Shown here piece after piece: positions 36,971 to 46,376 of a DNA stretch of 59,990 nt. Source of the DNA: Clostridiales bacterium (GTDB lineage: Bacteria > Bacillota > Clostridia > Oscillospirales > Oscillospiraceae); assembly GCA_004556755.1 (NCBI GenBank), contig SFFW01000013.1:1-59990 (forward strand). Reading direction: 5' to 3'. The notes under the pieces were generated by a model. It saw nothing but the letters and a program-made list of their open reading frames with translations, ran no database searches and was not told the origin of the DNA. The stretch's first letter is position 1. Each line of letters starts with the position of its first letter. A program made the translations under genes and the position numbers.

Positions 36971-38338
36971 ATGGATATGTCAAAAATCGAACCCCGTACA
37001 CTGTCCGGCTTTATGGAGCTTTTGCCCGCTCCACAGCTCAAAATGGAGAAAATGACGGAGACGCTCAGGCGCTGCTATTCGCTTTACGGCTTCACTCCGC
37101 TGGACACCCCGATAATCGAAGCCTCCGAGGTGCTGCTCGCAAAGGGCGGCGGCGAGACCGAAAAGCAGATCTACCGCTTTTCAAAGGGCGACAGCGACCT
37201 TGCGCTGCGCTTTGACCTCACCGTACCTCTGGCAAAATACGTTGCGCAGAATTACGGAAAGCTGAGCTTCCCCTTCCGCCGCTATCAGATAGGCAAGGTA
37301 TACAGAGGCGAAAGGGCGCAGAGGGGCCGCTTCCGTGAGTTCTATCAGGCGGACATCGACGTGATAGGCGACGGCAAGCTCGACATCATAAACGAGGCGG
37401 AGATCCCCGCCATCATATACCGCTGCTTTACGGAGCTGGGGCTTAAACGCTTCAAAATTAAAGTGAATAACCGCAAGCTCCTAAACGGCTTTTTCTCCCT
37501 TGCCGGGATGAGCGAAAAAGCGCAGGATATCATGCACGCCATCGACAAAAAGGACAAGATCGGTGCAAACGAGGTTCGCCGCATACTCATGGACGAGCTG
37601 CATATGTTCAGCCACAAGGCGGACGACGTGATGGACTTCATGGCGATAAGCGGCAACGTTGAGGAGGTCATGTGTGGGCTTGAGCGCTACAAGGGCATGG
37701 ACGAGACCTTCGACCTCGGCTTTGAGGAGCTTAAAAGCGTCGTGAAATATCTCGGCGACTTCGGCGTTCCGGAGGAGAATTTTGCGGTCGACCTTTCCAT
37801 CGCAAGGGGTCTCGACTACTACACGGGTACCGTTTACGAGACCGAGATGTGCGACCACCCGGAGATAGGCTCCGTCTGTTCCGGCGGCAGATATGACGAT
37901 CTTGCGGGCTACTACACCGACAAAAAACTGCCCGGCGTCGGCATCTCCATCGGACTTACGAGGCTGTTCTACGTTCTTAATGAGCAGGGACTTCTGTCCG
38001 AGGAGACTGTGTCGTCCCCGGCGGATGTGCTGGTCATCCCAATGACCGACGATCCCGGACCCAGCATCGCTGCGGCGACCGCCCTGCGCAGCGCCGGGAT
38101 CCGCACGCAGATATACTGCGAGCAGAAAAAGTTCAAGGCAAAGCTCGGCTATGCCGACAAGCTCTCGATACCCTACGCCGTGCTTATCGGCGAGGACGAG
38201 ATAAACGAAAACGTCGTCGCTCTTAAGGATATGAGAAGCGGCACCCAGCAGAAGCTGAGCATTGAGGACGCTTCGGAGCTTATAAAGCGGGACATGGAGC
38301 AACGCTCCAAGGCGCCCGTTATCAAGGAGGATAAATGA
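36971..38338 (+). CDS. hisS: Histidyl-tRNA synthetase
   Basis: A 455-residue class II synthetase. Motif 2 region YQIGKVYRGERAQRGRFREFYQADIDVIG, histidine-binding SIARGLDYYTGTVYETEM and motif 3 PGVGISIGLTRLFYVL are all present, with a C-terminal anticodon-binding domain. A HisZ-type regulatory paralogue would lack the anticodon domain. The start (ATG 36971, or 36977 two codons later) has no clear ribosome site but follows a structured leader. aspS overlaps its end by 4 bases, the usual Bacillota order. Confidence 0.92.
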   Translation: MDMSKIEPRTLSGFMELLPAPQLKMEKMTETLRRCYSLYGFTPLDTPIIEASEVLLAKGGGETEKQIYRFSKGDSDLALRFDLTVPLAKYVAQNYGKLSFPFRRYQIGKVYRGERAQRGRFREFYQADIDVIGDGKLDIINEAEIPAIIYRCFTELGLKRFKIKVNNRKLLNGFFSLAGMSEKAQDIMHAIDKKDKIGANEVRRILMDELHMFSHKADDVMDFMAISGNVEEVMCGLERYKGMDETFDLGFEELKSVVKYLGDFGVPEENFAVDLSIARGLDYYTGTVYETEMCDHPEIGSVCSGGRYDDLAGYYTDKKLPGVGISIGLTRLFYVLNEQGLLSEETVSSPADVLVIPMTDDPGPSIAAATALRSAGIRTQIYCEQKKFKAKLGYADKLSIPYAVLIGEDEINENVVALKDMRSGTQQKLSIEDASELIKRDMEQRSKAPVIKEDK

Positions 38339-40119
38339 CCATGACACAGATGCGCACACATAACTGCGGCGAGCTCAGGATCGAGAACGCCGGAGAAAAG
38401 GTTAAGCTCGTCGGCTGGATGGAGAACGTCCGTGAGGTCGGCAGCAACTTTGCCTTCGTCGTTCTGCGTGACTTCTACGGCACCACGCAGATCGTCATTG
38501 AAAACGAAGAGATGATGAAGATCGTAAAGGGCTTAAACAAGGAAAGCACCATCTCGGTCGAGGGAAGCGTTCGTGAGCGTGACAGCAAGAATCTCAAGCT
38601 GCCCACCGGCGATATCGAGGTCGTTCCCGAAAAGATCGAAATACTTGGCCGCTGCCGCTACAACGAGCTGCCCTTTGAGATAAACCGCAGCCTTGAGGCG
38701 GACGAGACGGCACGGCTTAAATACCGCTACCTCGACCTGCGCAACCCCGCAGTCAAGAAGAACATAATCCTGCGCTGCAAGGTCGTCGCCGCTTTGCGCA
38801 AGGCGATGATGGAGCATGATTTCCTTGAGATCACGACCCCCATCCTTACCGCATCCAGCCCCGAAGGTGCGAGAGACTACCTTGTTCCCGCAAGAAAGCA
38901 CCCCGGCAAGTTCTATGCTCTGCCGCAGGCGCCCCAGCAGTTTAAGCAGCTGCTCATGACCTCCGGCTTTGACCGCTATTTCCAGATAGCGCCCTGCTTC
39001 CGTGACGAGGACGCAAGAGGCGACCGCAGCCCCGGCGAGTTCTATCAGCTCGACATGGAGATGGCGTTTGCCACGCAGGAGGACGTTTTCAACGTCATCG
39101 AGGACGTGCTGCCTCCCGTGTTCGCCAAGTACGGCACCTACGACGTTGCAAGCAGCGCACCCTTCCGCCGCATCGGATTTGAGGAGGCGATGGAGAAGTA
39201 CGGCACCGACAAGCCCGACCTCCGCATCGACCTTGAAGTGCGTGACATTAGCGACCTTTGCCGTGACACGGGCTTTGCACCCTTCGACGAGGGCTGCGTC
39301 AAGGCGATAGTCGTTTCCGACTGCGACCTTACCCGCAAGCACATAGACAAGCTCTGCGCCGCCGTCGAGGTCCAGGCGGGATATAAGCCCTACTGGTTCA
39401 AGACCGACGAAAACGGTGAGCTTGCAGGCGGCGTCGCAAAGTTCCTTGCACCCAAGAAGGCGGAGCTTTACGAGAGACTCGGACTTAAGCCCAACTGCCT
39501 CGTCGGCGTCTGCGCAGGCAATAAGAATGCCGCACGCAAGACTGCGGGCGTCATGCTCAAGGCACTCGGCGCAGCGGTCCCCGGACACATGGACAAGGAG
39601 CGCTACGAGTTCTGCTGGATCGTCGATTTCCCGATGTACGAGATCGGCGAGGAGTCCGGTGAGCTTGAGTTCTGCCACAACCCGTTCTCCATGCCCAACG
39701 GCGGACTTGATATTCTGCTCAAGGCGGAAAAGGGTGAGGTCGATCCTCTGAGCATCACCGCATTCCAGTACGATCTGGTCTGCAACGGCGTGGAGCTGTC
39801 CTCCGGCGCCGTGCGTAACCACGATCCCGAAATAATGATAAAGGCGTTCGAGATGGTACGTCTTGGCGAGGACGACGTCAAAGCGAAGTTCCCCGCAATG
39901 TACAACGCCTTCTGCTACGGCGCACCCCCTCATGCGGGTATCGCACCGGGCGTCGACCGCATGGTCATGCTCCTGTCGGGCGCCGAGACGATAAGGGAGG
40001 TCATACCCTTCCCCATGAACAAGAACGCTCAGGACATTATGATGGGCGCTCCCGGCACCGTGGAGCAGAAGCAGCTTGACGAGCTGCACATAATGCTCAC
40101 CGCTTCTGCGGAGGAATAA
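38335..40119 (+). CDS. aspS: Aspartyl-tRNA synthetase
   Basis: A 594-residue bacterial-type AspRS. N-terminal OB fold (VKLVGWMENVREVGSNFAFVVLRDFYGTTQIVIE), class II motif 2 RYFQIAPCFRDEDARGDRSPGEFYQLDMEMAF, the bacterial GAD insertion in the middle, and motif 3 GIAPGVDRMVMLLSG. It may be non-discriminating (charging Asn-tRNA for GatCAB), which sequence alone does not settle. AGGAGG precedes ATG 38335; a second in-frame ATG follows 6 bases later. Confidence 0.95.
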   Translation: MTMTQMRTHNCGELRIENAGEKVKLVGWMENVREVGSNFAFVVLRDFYGTTQIVIENEEMMKIVKGLNKESTISVEGSVRERDSKNLKLPTGDIEVVPEKIEILGRCRYNELPFEINRSLEADETARLKYRYLDLRNPAVKKNIILRCKVVAALRKAMMEHDFLEITTPILTASSPEGARDYLVPARKHPGKFYALPQAPQQFKQLLMTSGFDRYFQIAPCFRDEDARGDRSPGEFYQLDMEMAFATQEDVFNVIEDVLPPVFAKYGTYDVASSAPFRRIGFEEAMEKYGTDKPDLRIDLEVRDISDLCRDTGFAPFDEGCVKAIVVSDCDLTRKHIDKLCAAVEVQAGYKPYWFKTDENGELAGGVAKFLAPKKAELYERLGLKPNCLVGVCAGNKNAARKTAGVMLKALGAAVPGHMDKERYEFCWIVDFPMYEIGEESGELEFCHNPFSMPNGGLDILLKAEKGEVDPLSITAFQYDLVCNGVELSSGAVRNHDPEIMIKAFEMVRLGEDDVKAKFPAMYNAFCYGAPPHAGIAPGVDRMVMLLSGAETIREVIPFPMNKNAQDIMMGAPGTVEQKQLDELHIMLTASAEE

Positions 40120-40182
40120 TCAAAAAAGTAAGCTTATCGGGGTTCGCAAAAGCGGACCCCGTTGATTAACGAGGTCATTGCC

Positions 40183-41700
40183 ATGCTTGCAAGAATCAGG
40201 TCATTCGGCGTAAAGGGAATAGGCGGCTACGAGGTCACGGTGGAGTGCTATGTCACAAACGGCCTGCCGTCGTTCGACGTCGTGGGACTGCCCGATGCCG
40301 CCGTCAAGGAGGCACGGGAGAGAGTCAGAGCGGCGGCGAAGTCGAACGGCTTTCACCTGCCCGCCTCCCGCATAACCGTGAACCTTGCCCCGGCGGACAC
40401 CAAGAAGGCGGGCACCGTCTACGACCTGCCGATATTCTTGGGACTGCTGGCGGCGCAGGGCAGCATTTCGCAGCCCGGACCGGACAAGGCGTTTTTCGGC
40501 GAGCTGTCGCTCGGCGGTGAATTGCGCCCCGTGAGCGGTGCGCTGCCCATGGCGCTTGAGGCGGTGAGATGCGGCGTAAAGGAGCTGTTCGTTCCCGCCG
40601 ACAACGCAGACGAGGCGGCTTACGCCGACGGCGTTTCCGTCTACCCGGTCGGAAACGTGGCGGAGCTTGTGGCGCACCTGCGGGGAGAGCGCAGCATCGC
40701 TCCCGCCGTTCCGGGCGAGCTTGAGCATATCGAACACACTTACCCCGATTTTGCCGACGTAAAGGGTCAGGACAACGTAAAGCGTGCGATGGAGATCGCC
40801 GCAGCGGGCGGTCACAACATACTGCTCGTCGGACCTCCCGGAGCGGGCAAAAGCATGATGAGCAAGCGCCTGCCGGGCATCCTTCCGGACATGACGAAGG
40901 AGGAGATGCTTGAGTGTACGGAGATCTACTCCGTCGCCGGGCTTACGGGAAAGCGCAACCCCATAATCTCGACACGGCAGTTCCGTTCGCCGCATCACAC
41001 CGTTTCGGCGGCGGCGATGGCGGGCGGCGGCACAACGCCGAGACCCGGCGAGATAAGCCTTGCGCACAACTCGGTGCTGTTTTTGGACGAGCTGCCGGAG
41101 TTCCGCAAGGACGTGCTTGAGGTCCTGCGCCAGCCCCTTGAGGACGGGGAGGTCACCGTGTCCCGTGTTGCTGGCAGCGTTACATATCCCGCAAACTTCA
41201 TGCTCGTGTGCGCAATGAACCCCTGCAAATGCGGCTGGTACGGGCATTCACGCTGCAAGTGTACGCCGAACGAGGTTCGGGCGTACCACAACCGCATATC
41301 GGGTCCGCTGCTTGATCGCATCGACATAATCGTCGAGGCTCCGGCGCTTGAGTATGAGGAGCTTAAAAGCCGCACCCCGTCGGAAAGCTCCGCCGAGATA
41401 AAAAAGCGGGTGAACGCCGCAAGAGGCGCTCAGCAGAAGCGCTTTGCCGGCACCGAGATACACAAAAACGCCGACATGGACACGAAGGCGTTAAACCGCT
41501 TCTGCGCACTTGACGCAGACTGCGAGGCGCTGATGCACCGTGCCTTTGACAGCATGGGGCTTACCGCCAGAAGCTATGACAGGATACTGCGTGTCGCACG
41601 GACGATAGCCGACCTTGACGGTTCGGAGTGCATCGGAGCCGCCCACATCGCCGAGGCGATACAGTACCGCAGCTTCGACTTCCGTGAAAACGACGCATGA
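40183..41700 (+). CDS. YifB/ComM family AAA+ ATPase
   Basis: A 505-residue Mg-chelatase-like protein. N-terminal Lon-protease-like fold (LARIRSFGVKGIGGYEVTVECYVTNGLPSFDVVGLPDAAVKEARERVR), AAA+ domain with GPPGAGKSMMSKRLPGILP, VLFLDELPEF and the zinc-finger-like NPCKCGWYGHSRCKC, then the C-terminal YifB helical lid. ComM homologues act as branch-migration helicases that help integrate incoming DNA. ATG 40183 is preferred over upstream TTG because GAGGT is 8 bases ahead and family members begin MLARI. Confidence 0.92.
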   Translation: MLARIRSFGVKGIGGYEVTVECYVTNGLPSFDVVGLPDAAVKEARERVRAAAKSNGFHLPASRITVNLAPADTKKAGTVYDLPIFLGLLAAQGSISQPGPDKAFFGELSLGGELRPVSGALPMALEAVRCGVKELFVPADNADEAAYADGVSVYPVGNVAELVAHLRGERSIAPAVPGELEHIEHTYPDFADVKGQDNVKRAMEIAAAGGHNILLVGPPGAGKSMMSKRLPGILPDMTKEEMLECTEIYSVAGLTGKRNPIISTRQFRSPHHTVSAAAMAGGGTTPRPGEISLAHNSVLFLDELPEFRKDVLEVLRQPLEDGEVTVSRVAGSVTYPANFMLVCAMNPCKCGWYGHSRCKCTPNEVRAYHNRISGPLLDRIDIIVEAPALEYEELKSRTPSESSAEIKKRVNAARGAQQKRFAGTEIHKNADMDTKALNRFCALDADCEALMHRAFDSMGLTARSYDRILRVARTIADLDGSECIGAAHIAEAIQYRSFDFRENDA

Positions 41701-41725
41701 CACAACGCTGAAAGGGAATGATAAT

Positions 41726-42904
41726 ATGAACGACGTTATACTGCTCAAGCTCGGAGAGATCGTCTTGAAGGGACTCAACCGCCGCAGCTTCGAGCAGAAG
41801 CTGATGAATAATATACGCTACCGCCTTGAGCGCATAGGCAAATTCAAGGTGACGCTGATGCAGTCGACGGTCTATGTCGAGGCGCTCGACGAAGGTGCCG
41901 ACATGGACGAGGCGTTCGAGGCGTTGGGAAAGGTGTTCGGCATTGCGACGCTGAGCCGTGCCGCCGCCTGCGAAAAGGACGCACAGAGCATCGCCGAGCT
42001 TTGCATATCCTACCTCCGGCGTGAGATGCTGTCAGCCGAGAGCTTTAAGGTCGAGGCGAAGCGTGCCGACAAGAGCTTCCCCATGACGAGCATACAGCTC
42101 AGCCAGTACGTCGGCAGCGCCCTGTCGGACGCATACCCCGACTGCCGTGTGGACGTACATTCCCCGGAGCTTACGGTACACGTCGAGGTGCGTGACATCG
42201 CCGCCTACGTCCACTCCGCACCGACGCAGGGTGCGGGCGGAATGCCCCTCGGCAGCAACGGCGTCGGCGTGACGCTGCTGTCCGGCGGCATCGACAGCCC
42301 GGTGTCCACCTACATGATCTCAAAGCGTGGCGTGCGCCTTATCCCGATACACTTTTTCTCCTTCCCCTACACCTCGCAGCAGGCGAAGGATAAGGTCATC
42401 GAGCTTGCACGGGAGCTTTGCGACTACTGCGGCAGAATGACGCTTGAGGTCGTTCCCTTCACCCACATTCAGGAGGAGATACGGGACAAATGCCCCGAAG
42501 AATATTTCACGCTCATAATGCGCCGCTTCATGATGCGCATAGCGGACAGGATCGCTGTGTCAAACGGCGCAAAGGCGATAGTCACGGGCGAGAACCTCGG
42601 TCAGGTAGCCAGCCAGACGATGGAGGCGATGGCGGTCACGAGAGCCGTGACGCAGCTTCCCATACTCCAGCCGCTCATCGGCATGGACAAGGAGGAGATC
42701 GTGCGTATGGCGAGGAAAATCGGCACCTTTGAGACATCTATACTTCCGTATGAGGACTGCTGCACCGTGTTCACCCCCCGTCACCCCAAGACTAAGCCGC
42801 ACATCGAGGAAGTGGAGCAGCTTGAAGCCGCTCTCGACGTTGAAGCCCTCGTTGACGAGGCACTGAGCGGCATTGAAAGGATCCGCATAGGCTATGGAGA
42901 ATAA
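41726..42904 (+). CDS. thiI: tRNA 4-thiouridine synthetase ThiI
   Basis: A 392-residue ATP-dependent sulfurtransferase making s4U8 in tRNA and feeding thiamine synthesis. It begins MNDVILLKLGEIVLKGLNRRSFEQKL (ferredoxin-like domain), has a THUMP domain (to about 165) and the PP-loop LLSGGIDSPVSTYMISKRG with ITGENLGQVASQTM. The C-terminal rhodanese domain of enterobacterial ThiI is missing, as in Bacillus. Unlike many Bacillota, no nifS-type cysteine desulfurase lies upstream. GAAAGGGA precedes the start. Confidence 0.94.
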   Translation: MNDVILLKLGEIVLKGLNRRSFEQKLMNNIRYRLERIGKFKVTLMQSTVYVEALDEGADMDEAFEALGKVFGIATLSRAAACEKDAQSIAELCISYLRREMLSAESFKVEAKRADKSFPMTSIQLSQYVGSALSDAYPDCRVDVHSPELTVHVEVRDIAAYVHSAPTQGAGGMPLGSNGVGVTLLSGGIDSPVSTYMISKRGVRLIPIHFFSFPYTSQQAKDKVIELARELCDYCGRMTLEVVPFTHIQEEIRDKCPEEYFTLIMRRFMMRIADRIAVSNGAKAIVTGENLGQVASQTMEAMAVTRAVTQLPILQPLIGMDKEEIVRMARKIGTFETSILPYEDCCTVFTPRHPKTKPHIEEVEQLEAALDVEALVDEALSGIERIRIGYGE

Positions 42905-44168
42905 AGCTTTGAACGCCGAGATCATCTCCGTCGGCACCGAGCTCCTGCTCGGTCACACCACCAATACCGACGCAAGGGACATTTCGCTCATGCTGTCGGA
43001 GATAGGCATAAACGTAAAATATCACACCGTCGTGGGCGACAATCCGCAGAGGCTCGCTGACTGCATCGAGATCGCAAAAAGGCGTGCCGACATAATCATA
43101 TCCACAGGCGGGCTGGGTCCGACTTGCGACGATCTCACCAAAATGATCCTTGCGCAGAGCTTCGGACTTGAGCTTGAGATGAACGAGGACGAGCGGGCGT
43201 GCCTGTACGATTACCTCACGAACAAGGGCTACTCCAAGACCATGACGGAGAACAATCTCCAGCAGGCGATGCTGCCGAAGGGCTGCACCGTGTTCCATAA
43301 CGACTGGGGTACCGCACCGGGCTGTGCCTTTGAGAAGGACGGGAAGATCGTCATCATGATCCCCGGACCGCCCAAGGAGTGCAACGCAATGTTTGGTAGC
43401 TGCGCCGTGCCGTATCTGCGCTCGCTGTCGGACGAGACCATCGTCTCGCACGCCATTCACGTTTTCGGCATGAGCGAGAGTGCGCTCGACCAGCTTTTCC
43501 GTGAGGAAATGAACGCCATGACGAATCCCACCATGGCGCCCTACGCAAAGGAGAGCGACTGCCTTTTGCAGATAACCGCCAAGGCTAAGGATGCCGAGAC
43601 CGCCGAGGAGATGATGAAGCCCGTCATCGAGCATTGCCTCGATGTGCTGGGCGACGTGGTTTTCGGCATCGACATCGACAGCGTCGAGGAGAGGGTATTT
43701 AAGCTCCTCCGTGAGAACAAGCTCACCTTTGCAGCAGCGGAAAGCTGCACCGGCGGCGACCTTGCCCGCCGCTTTACCGACATTCCCGGCGCAAGCGAGT
43801 TCTTCCTCGGCGGCGCCGTGACCTACACCAACGGCGCAAAGTCGGCGATGCTGGGCATCGACCCGAAGCTCATCGAGGAAAAGGGCGCAGTGAGCCGTGA
43901 GGTGGCAAAGGAAATGGCGGAGCGCATAAGGGCAAAGCTCGGCGCCGACCTCGGCATCGGGGTCACGGGGCTTGCGGGTCCCGACGGCGACGGCGTGCAT
44001 GAGGTCGGAACGGTGTTCGTTTCGCTCGCAGCACCGGGCGAGACCTTCGTGCGTGAGCTGCACGTTGGCAATCGCCGCACACGCAGCTATATTCGCCGTG
44101 TCTCCGGCAACTATATCTTCGACATGATGCGGAGATATATGCTCGGTCTGCCGGTCATTCCCGAATAA
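42894..44168 (+). CDS. cinA: CinA, competence/damage-inducible protein
   Basis: A 424-residue two-domain protein: N-terminal MoaB-like/ADP-ribose pyrophosphatase domain (AEIISVGTELLLGHTTNTDARDIS, STGGLGPTCDDLTK) and C-terminal nicotinamide-nucleotide amidase (FAAAESCTGGDLARRFTDIPGASEFFLGGAVTYTNGAK, GVTGLAGPDGDG). It salvages NMN in pyridine nucleotide cycling. It overlaps thiI by 11 bases, hence translational coupling. A perfect terminator follows. Confidence 0.94.
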   Translation: MENKALNAEIISVGTELLLGHTTNTDARDISLMLSEIGINVKYHTVVGDNPQRLADCIEIAKRRADIIISTGGLGPTCDDLTKMILAQSFGLELEMNEDERACLYDYLTNKGYSKTMTENNLQQAMLPKGCTVFHNDWGTAPGCAFEKDGKIVIMIPGPPKECNAMFGSCAVPYLRSLSDETIVSHAIHVFGMSESALDQLFREEMNAMTNPTMAPYAKESDCLLQITAKAKDAETAEEMMKPVIEHCLDVLGDVVFGIDIDSVEERVFKLLRENKLTFAAAESCTGGDLARRFTDIPGASEFFLGGAVTYTNGAKSAMLGIDPKLIEEKGAVSREVAKEMAERIRAKLGADLGIGVTGLAGPDGDGVHEVGTVFVSLAAPGETFVRELHVGNRRTRSYIRRVSGNYIFDMMRRYMLGLPVIPE

Positions 44169-44180
44169 GAAGGACATAAA

Positions 44181-44214
44181 GACACCCTGAGAATTTTAAA
44201 ATTCTCAGGGTGTC
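44181..44214. terminator. Bidirectional terminator
   Basis: GACACCCTGAGAATTTT directly followed by its exact complement, a 17-bp palindrome with A/T tracts at both ends, between convergent genes. Confidence 0.85.
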
Positions 44215-44224
44215 TTTTGTATAC

Positions 44225-45184
44225 TCACTGTTTCATATCGTTGTCGAAAAACTCAAGCGTCGGCGCATTTTCGGTCTCACCGCCGGGAGAAAGGACGCTC
44301 TCGTTCCCATCGGGAGCGCTGTCCTCCGGGGCGGGCGCTTTTTCGGCGGCGGCATTTTTCTTCTCAAGCTTTTTCCTGTCCTCGGACGAAAGGGAGTTGG
44401 ACACGATCATCCAGTTTTCCGCAAGCAGCATAACGCCGGAGACAAGCAGAATGATCTGAAGCCCGGCAGAGCGGCTGTCCGCCAGCATCATAAAGCAGAA
44501 GAACGTGCCGAGCATGGAGAAGAACATCGAACGCCGGGGCTTTGCCCTGTCGGCGGGGTAGCCCGCATTGAAGAAAAACGCAAAGATGCAGACGCAAACA
44601 CCGATGACCTCGATGGCGTACACCCATATTTCGGGCAGCGTCGAATAGGTCTTGTAGCTGTATATGAGCCATGCGCAGAACAGCAGTATGGGAAACGCCA
44701 TGAACACGCAGACGAGACCGGGCGAGAAGCGGCGCTTTGAGCTTGTGCAGGTGGGCGCAAAGCAGAGTCCGGATGCGATGGCAAGCAGCCCGATGAGCAC
44801 GAGCATGGGCTTGTCGTCCGTGGGCGAGATGCCTGCCAGCGTCACAATACCGCCGATGATTTCAAGAGCGCCGATGACCCACATTGCGGCGGGGAAGATG
44901 AGCGTTTTGCCGTGAAAGGTCGAGCGCATATCTTCGGGCGGGGTGTAGCCCTTTTTGTCGAGCCACTTTATCAGCGCCGCAAAAAGCACGCAGGCGGCCA
45001 AAATATAAAGCGGGATGATGTAGGGCCACGCCGTCGGCACGATGAGGTAGCTCACACTGTCCTTTTCGTACGAGAGCATATTTTGAAGCCAGTGGAAAAA
45101 CGCACCGAAGGAGCCGGCCGCACAGACAAAGCAGCTTACGATGAGCGCATTTTTCAGAGGCGAATCTTTTTTCTTCTTTTGCAT
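44225..45184 (-). CDS. Multi-pass membrane protein of unknown function
   Basis: A 319-residue protein with about eight hydrophobic helices (for example ALIVSCFVCAAGSFGAFF, YIIPLYILAACVLFAALI, IWVYAIEVIGVCVCIFAFFF) and a charged, acidic cytoplasmic tail of about 60 residues rich in Ala, Glu and Pro. I do not recognise a family. It stands alone between a shared terminator and the divergent spoIID gene. The tail and the short cytoplasmic N-terminus with KKKK suggest N-in topology. Confidence 0.75.
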   Translation of the reverse strand: MQKKKKDSPLKNALIVSCFVCAAGSFGAFFHWLQNMLSYEKDSVSYLIVPTAWPYIIPLYILAACVLFAALIKWLDKKGYTPPEDMRSTFHGKTLIFPAAMWVIGALEIIGGIVTLAGISPTDDKPMLVLIGLLAIASGLCFAPTCTSSKRRFSPGLVCVFMAFPILLFCAWLIYSYKTYSTLPEIWVYAIEVIGVCVCIFAFFFNAGYPADRAKPRRSMFFSMLGTFFCFMMLADSRSAGLQIILLVSGVMLLAENWMIVSNSLSSEDRKKLEKKNAAAEKAPAPEDSAPDGNESVLSPGGETENAPTLEFFDNDMKQ

Positions 45185-45271
45185 AATATCAATCCAATCG
45201 GAATACAGATTTTACAATAGAACATTTTATACTTATTTGACCTTGTAGTCAAGATACGAAAGGTGATGCGC

Positions 45272-46255
45272 ATGAAAAGAACGCTGTCTGCGGCGCTGCT
45301 GCTGAGTTTGCTTATCGTCGGTGCGCCGCTTGCCGCCGTCTATTCCGACGGCGGCGACGCTCCGAAAAAGGAGAAGGATAAAATCAAAATCGAAAACGCA
45401 GAGACGCAAAGCGATGCGGAGCTGAGCATCCGTCTGCTTGCGGGCGAGGAGGTGCAGGAGATGGGCGCCGACGAGTACCTCGTCGGAGTCGTGGCGGCGG
45501 AGATGCCCGCCTCCTTCGAGGAGGAGGCGCTCAAGGCTCAGGCGGTTGCGGCAAGGACATACCTTAGGCGCTACATCGAGGAGGGTTCAAGGCACGAGGG
45601 TGCGGACATATGCGCCGATGCAAACTGCTGTCAGGCGTATCTGCCGCAGGACAGGCTGCGGGAAAACTGGGGCGACAAGTACGACGCCTACATAAAAAAG
45701 ATACGCAAGGCGGTCTCCGCAACGGACGGGGAGTACCTCGAATACGACGGCAAGGCGGCGCTTGCGGCGTTCCACTCCTCCTCGGCGGGGCAGACGGAGA
45801 GCAGCGCCGACGTGTGGGGCGAGGTGCCGTATCTCGTGAGCGTAAGCTCGCCGGAGAAGGCAGAAGCGGTGCCGAATTTCGTAAGCACGCTGACGCAAAG
45901 CGAGCTTGATTTCCGTGACACGCTCCTGCACCTAAAGCCGGAGGCGGACTTCACGGGTCCCGCCGACACATGGATCGGCGAGACGCAGTACACCGAGGGC
46001 GGGCGTGTCGGCAGCATCGTCATCGGCGGCGTAAGCTTCACGGGGGCGGAGATACGGCAGCTTTTCTCGCTGCGCTCCACTGCCTTTGAGATAGCAAAAA
46101 CCGAAGGGGGCTTTAGCTTCACCGTCACGGGCTACGGTCACGGCGTCGGCATGAGCCAGTACGGGGCAAACACGATGGCAAAGGAGGGCAGCACTTACCG
46201 TGAGATCCTCGCCCACTACTACCCCGGCACGACGCTCATAAGTCCGAAAAAATAA
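45272..46255 (+). CDS. spoIID: SpoIID/LytB-domain protein
   Basis: A 327-residue exported protein: signal peptide or anchor (LSAALLLSLLIVGAPLAAVY), charged linker, then the SpoIID domain with MGADEYLVGVVAAEMPASFEEEALKAQAVAARTYL, FHSSSAGQTESSADVWG and the C-terminal VTGYGHGVGMSQYGANTMA. SpoIID is a lytic transglycosylase working with SpoIIM and SpoIIP in engulfment of the forespore; LytB-like relatives exist in non-sporulating bacteria. ATG 45272 has AAAGGTG 8 bases ahead. It is the main hint of sporulation here. Confidence 0.88.
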   Translation: MKRTLSAALLLSLLIVGAPLAAVYSDGGDAPKKEKDKIKIENAETQSDAELSIRLLAGEEVQEMGADEYLVGVVAAEMPASFEEEALKAQAVAARTYLRRYIEEGSRHEGADICADANCCQAYLPQDRLRENWGDKYDAYIKKIRKAVSATDGEYLEYDGKAALAAFHSSSAGQTESSADVWGEVPYLVSVSSPEKAEAVPNFVSTLTQSELDFRDTLLHLKPEADFTGPADTWIGETQYTEGGRVGSIVIGGVSFTGAEIRQLFSLRSTAFEIAKTEGGFSFTVTGYGHGVGMSQYGANTMAKEGSTYREILAHYYPGTTLISPKK

Positions 46256-46274
46256 AAATAAGAGCATAAAAAGC

Positions 46275-46327
46275 TTGACAAACTTTTGGCATAGCATTAT
46301 TATCACTTTTGAGAATAATACTATGCC
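46275..46327 (+). promoter_or_regulatory. Promoter with 40-bp palindromic operator
   Basis: TTGACA (46275-46280), 17-bp spacer, TATTAT (46298-46303). Covering the spacer, -10 box and start region is a large inverted repeat (46288-46327): arms GGCATAG-ATTATT-TC, 15 of 17 positions matching. It is the likely binding site of the HTH protein encoded next. Confidence 0.75.
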
Positions 46328-46376
46328 GTTTTGATGCAGCGAAGATGCAGCATTGTATGGCTTGAGTGTAAGGGGA

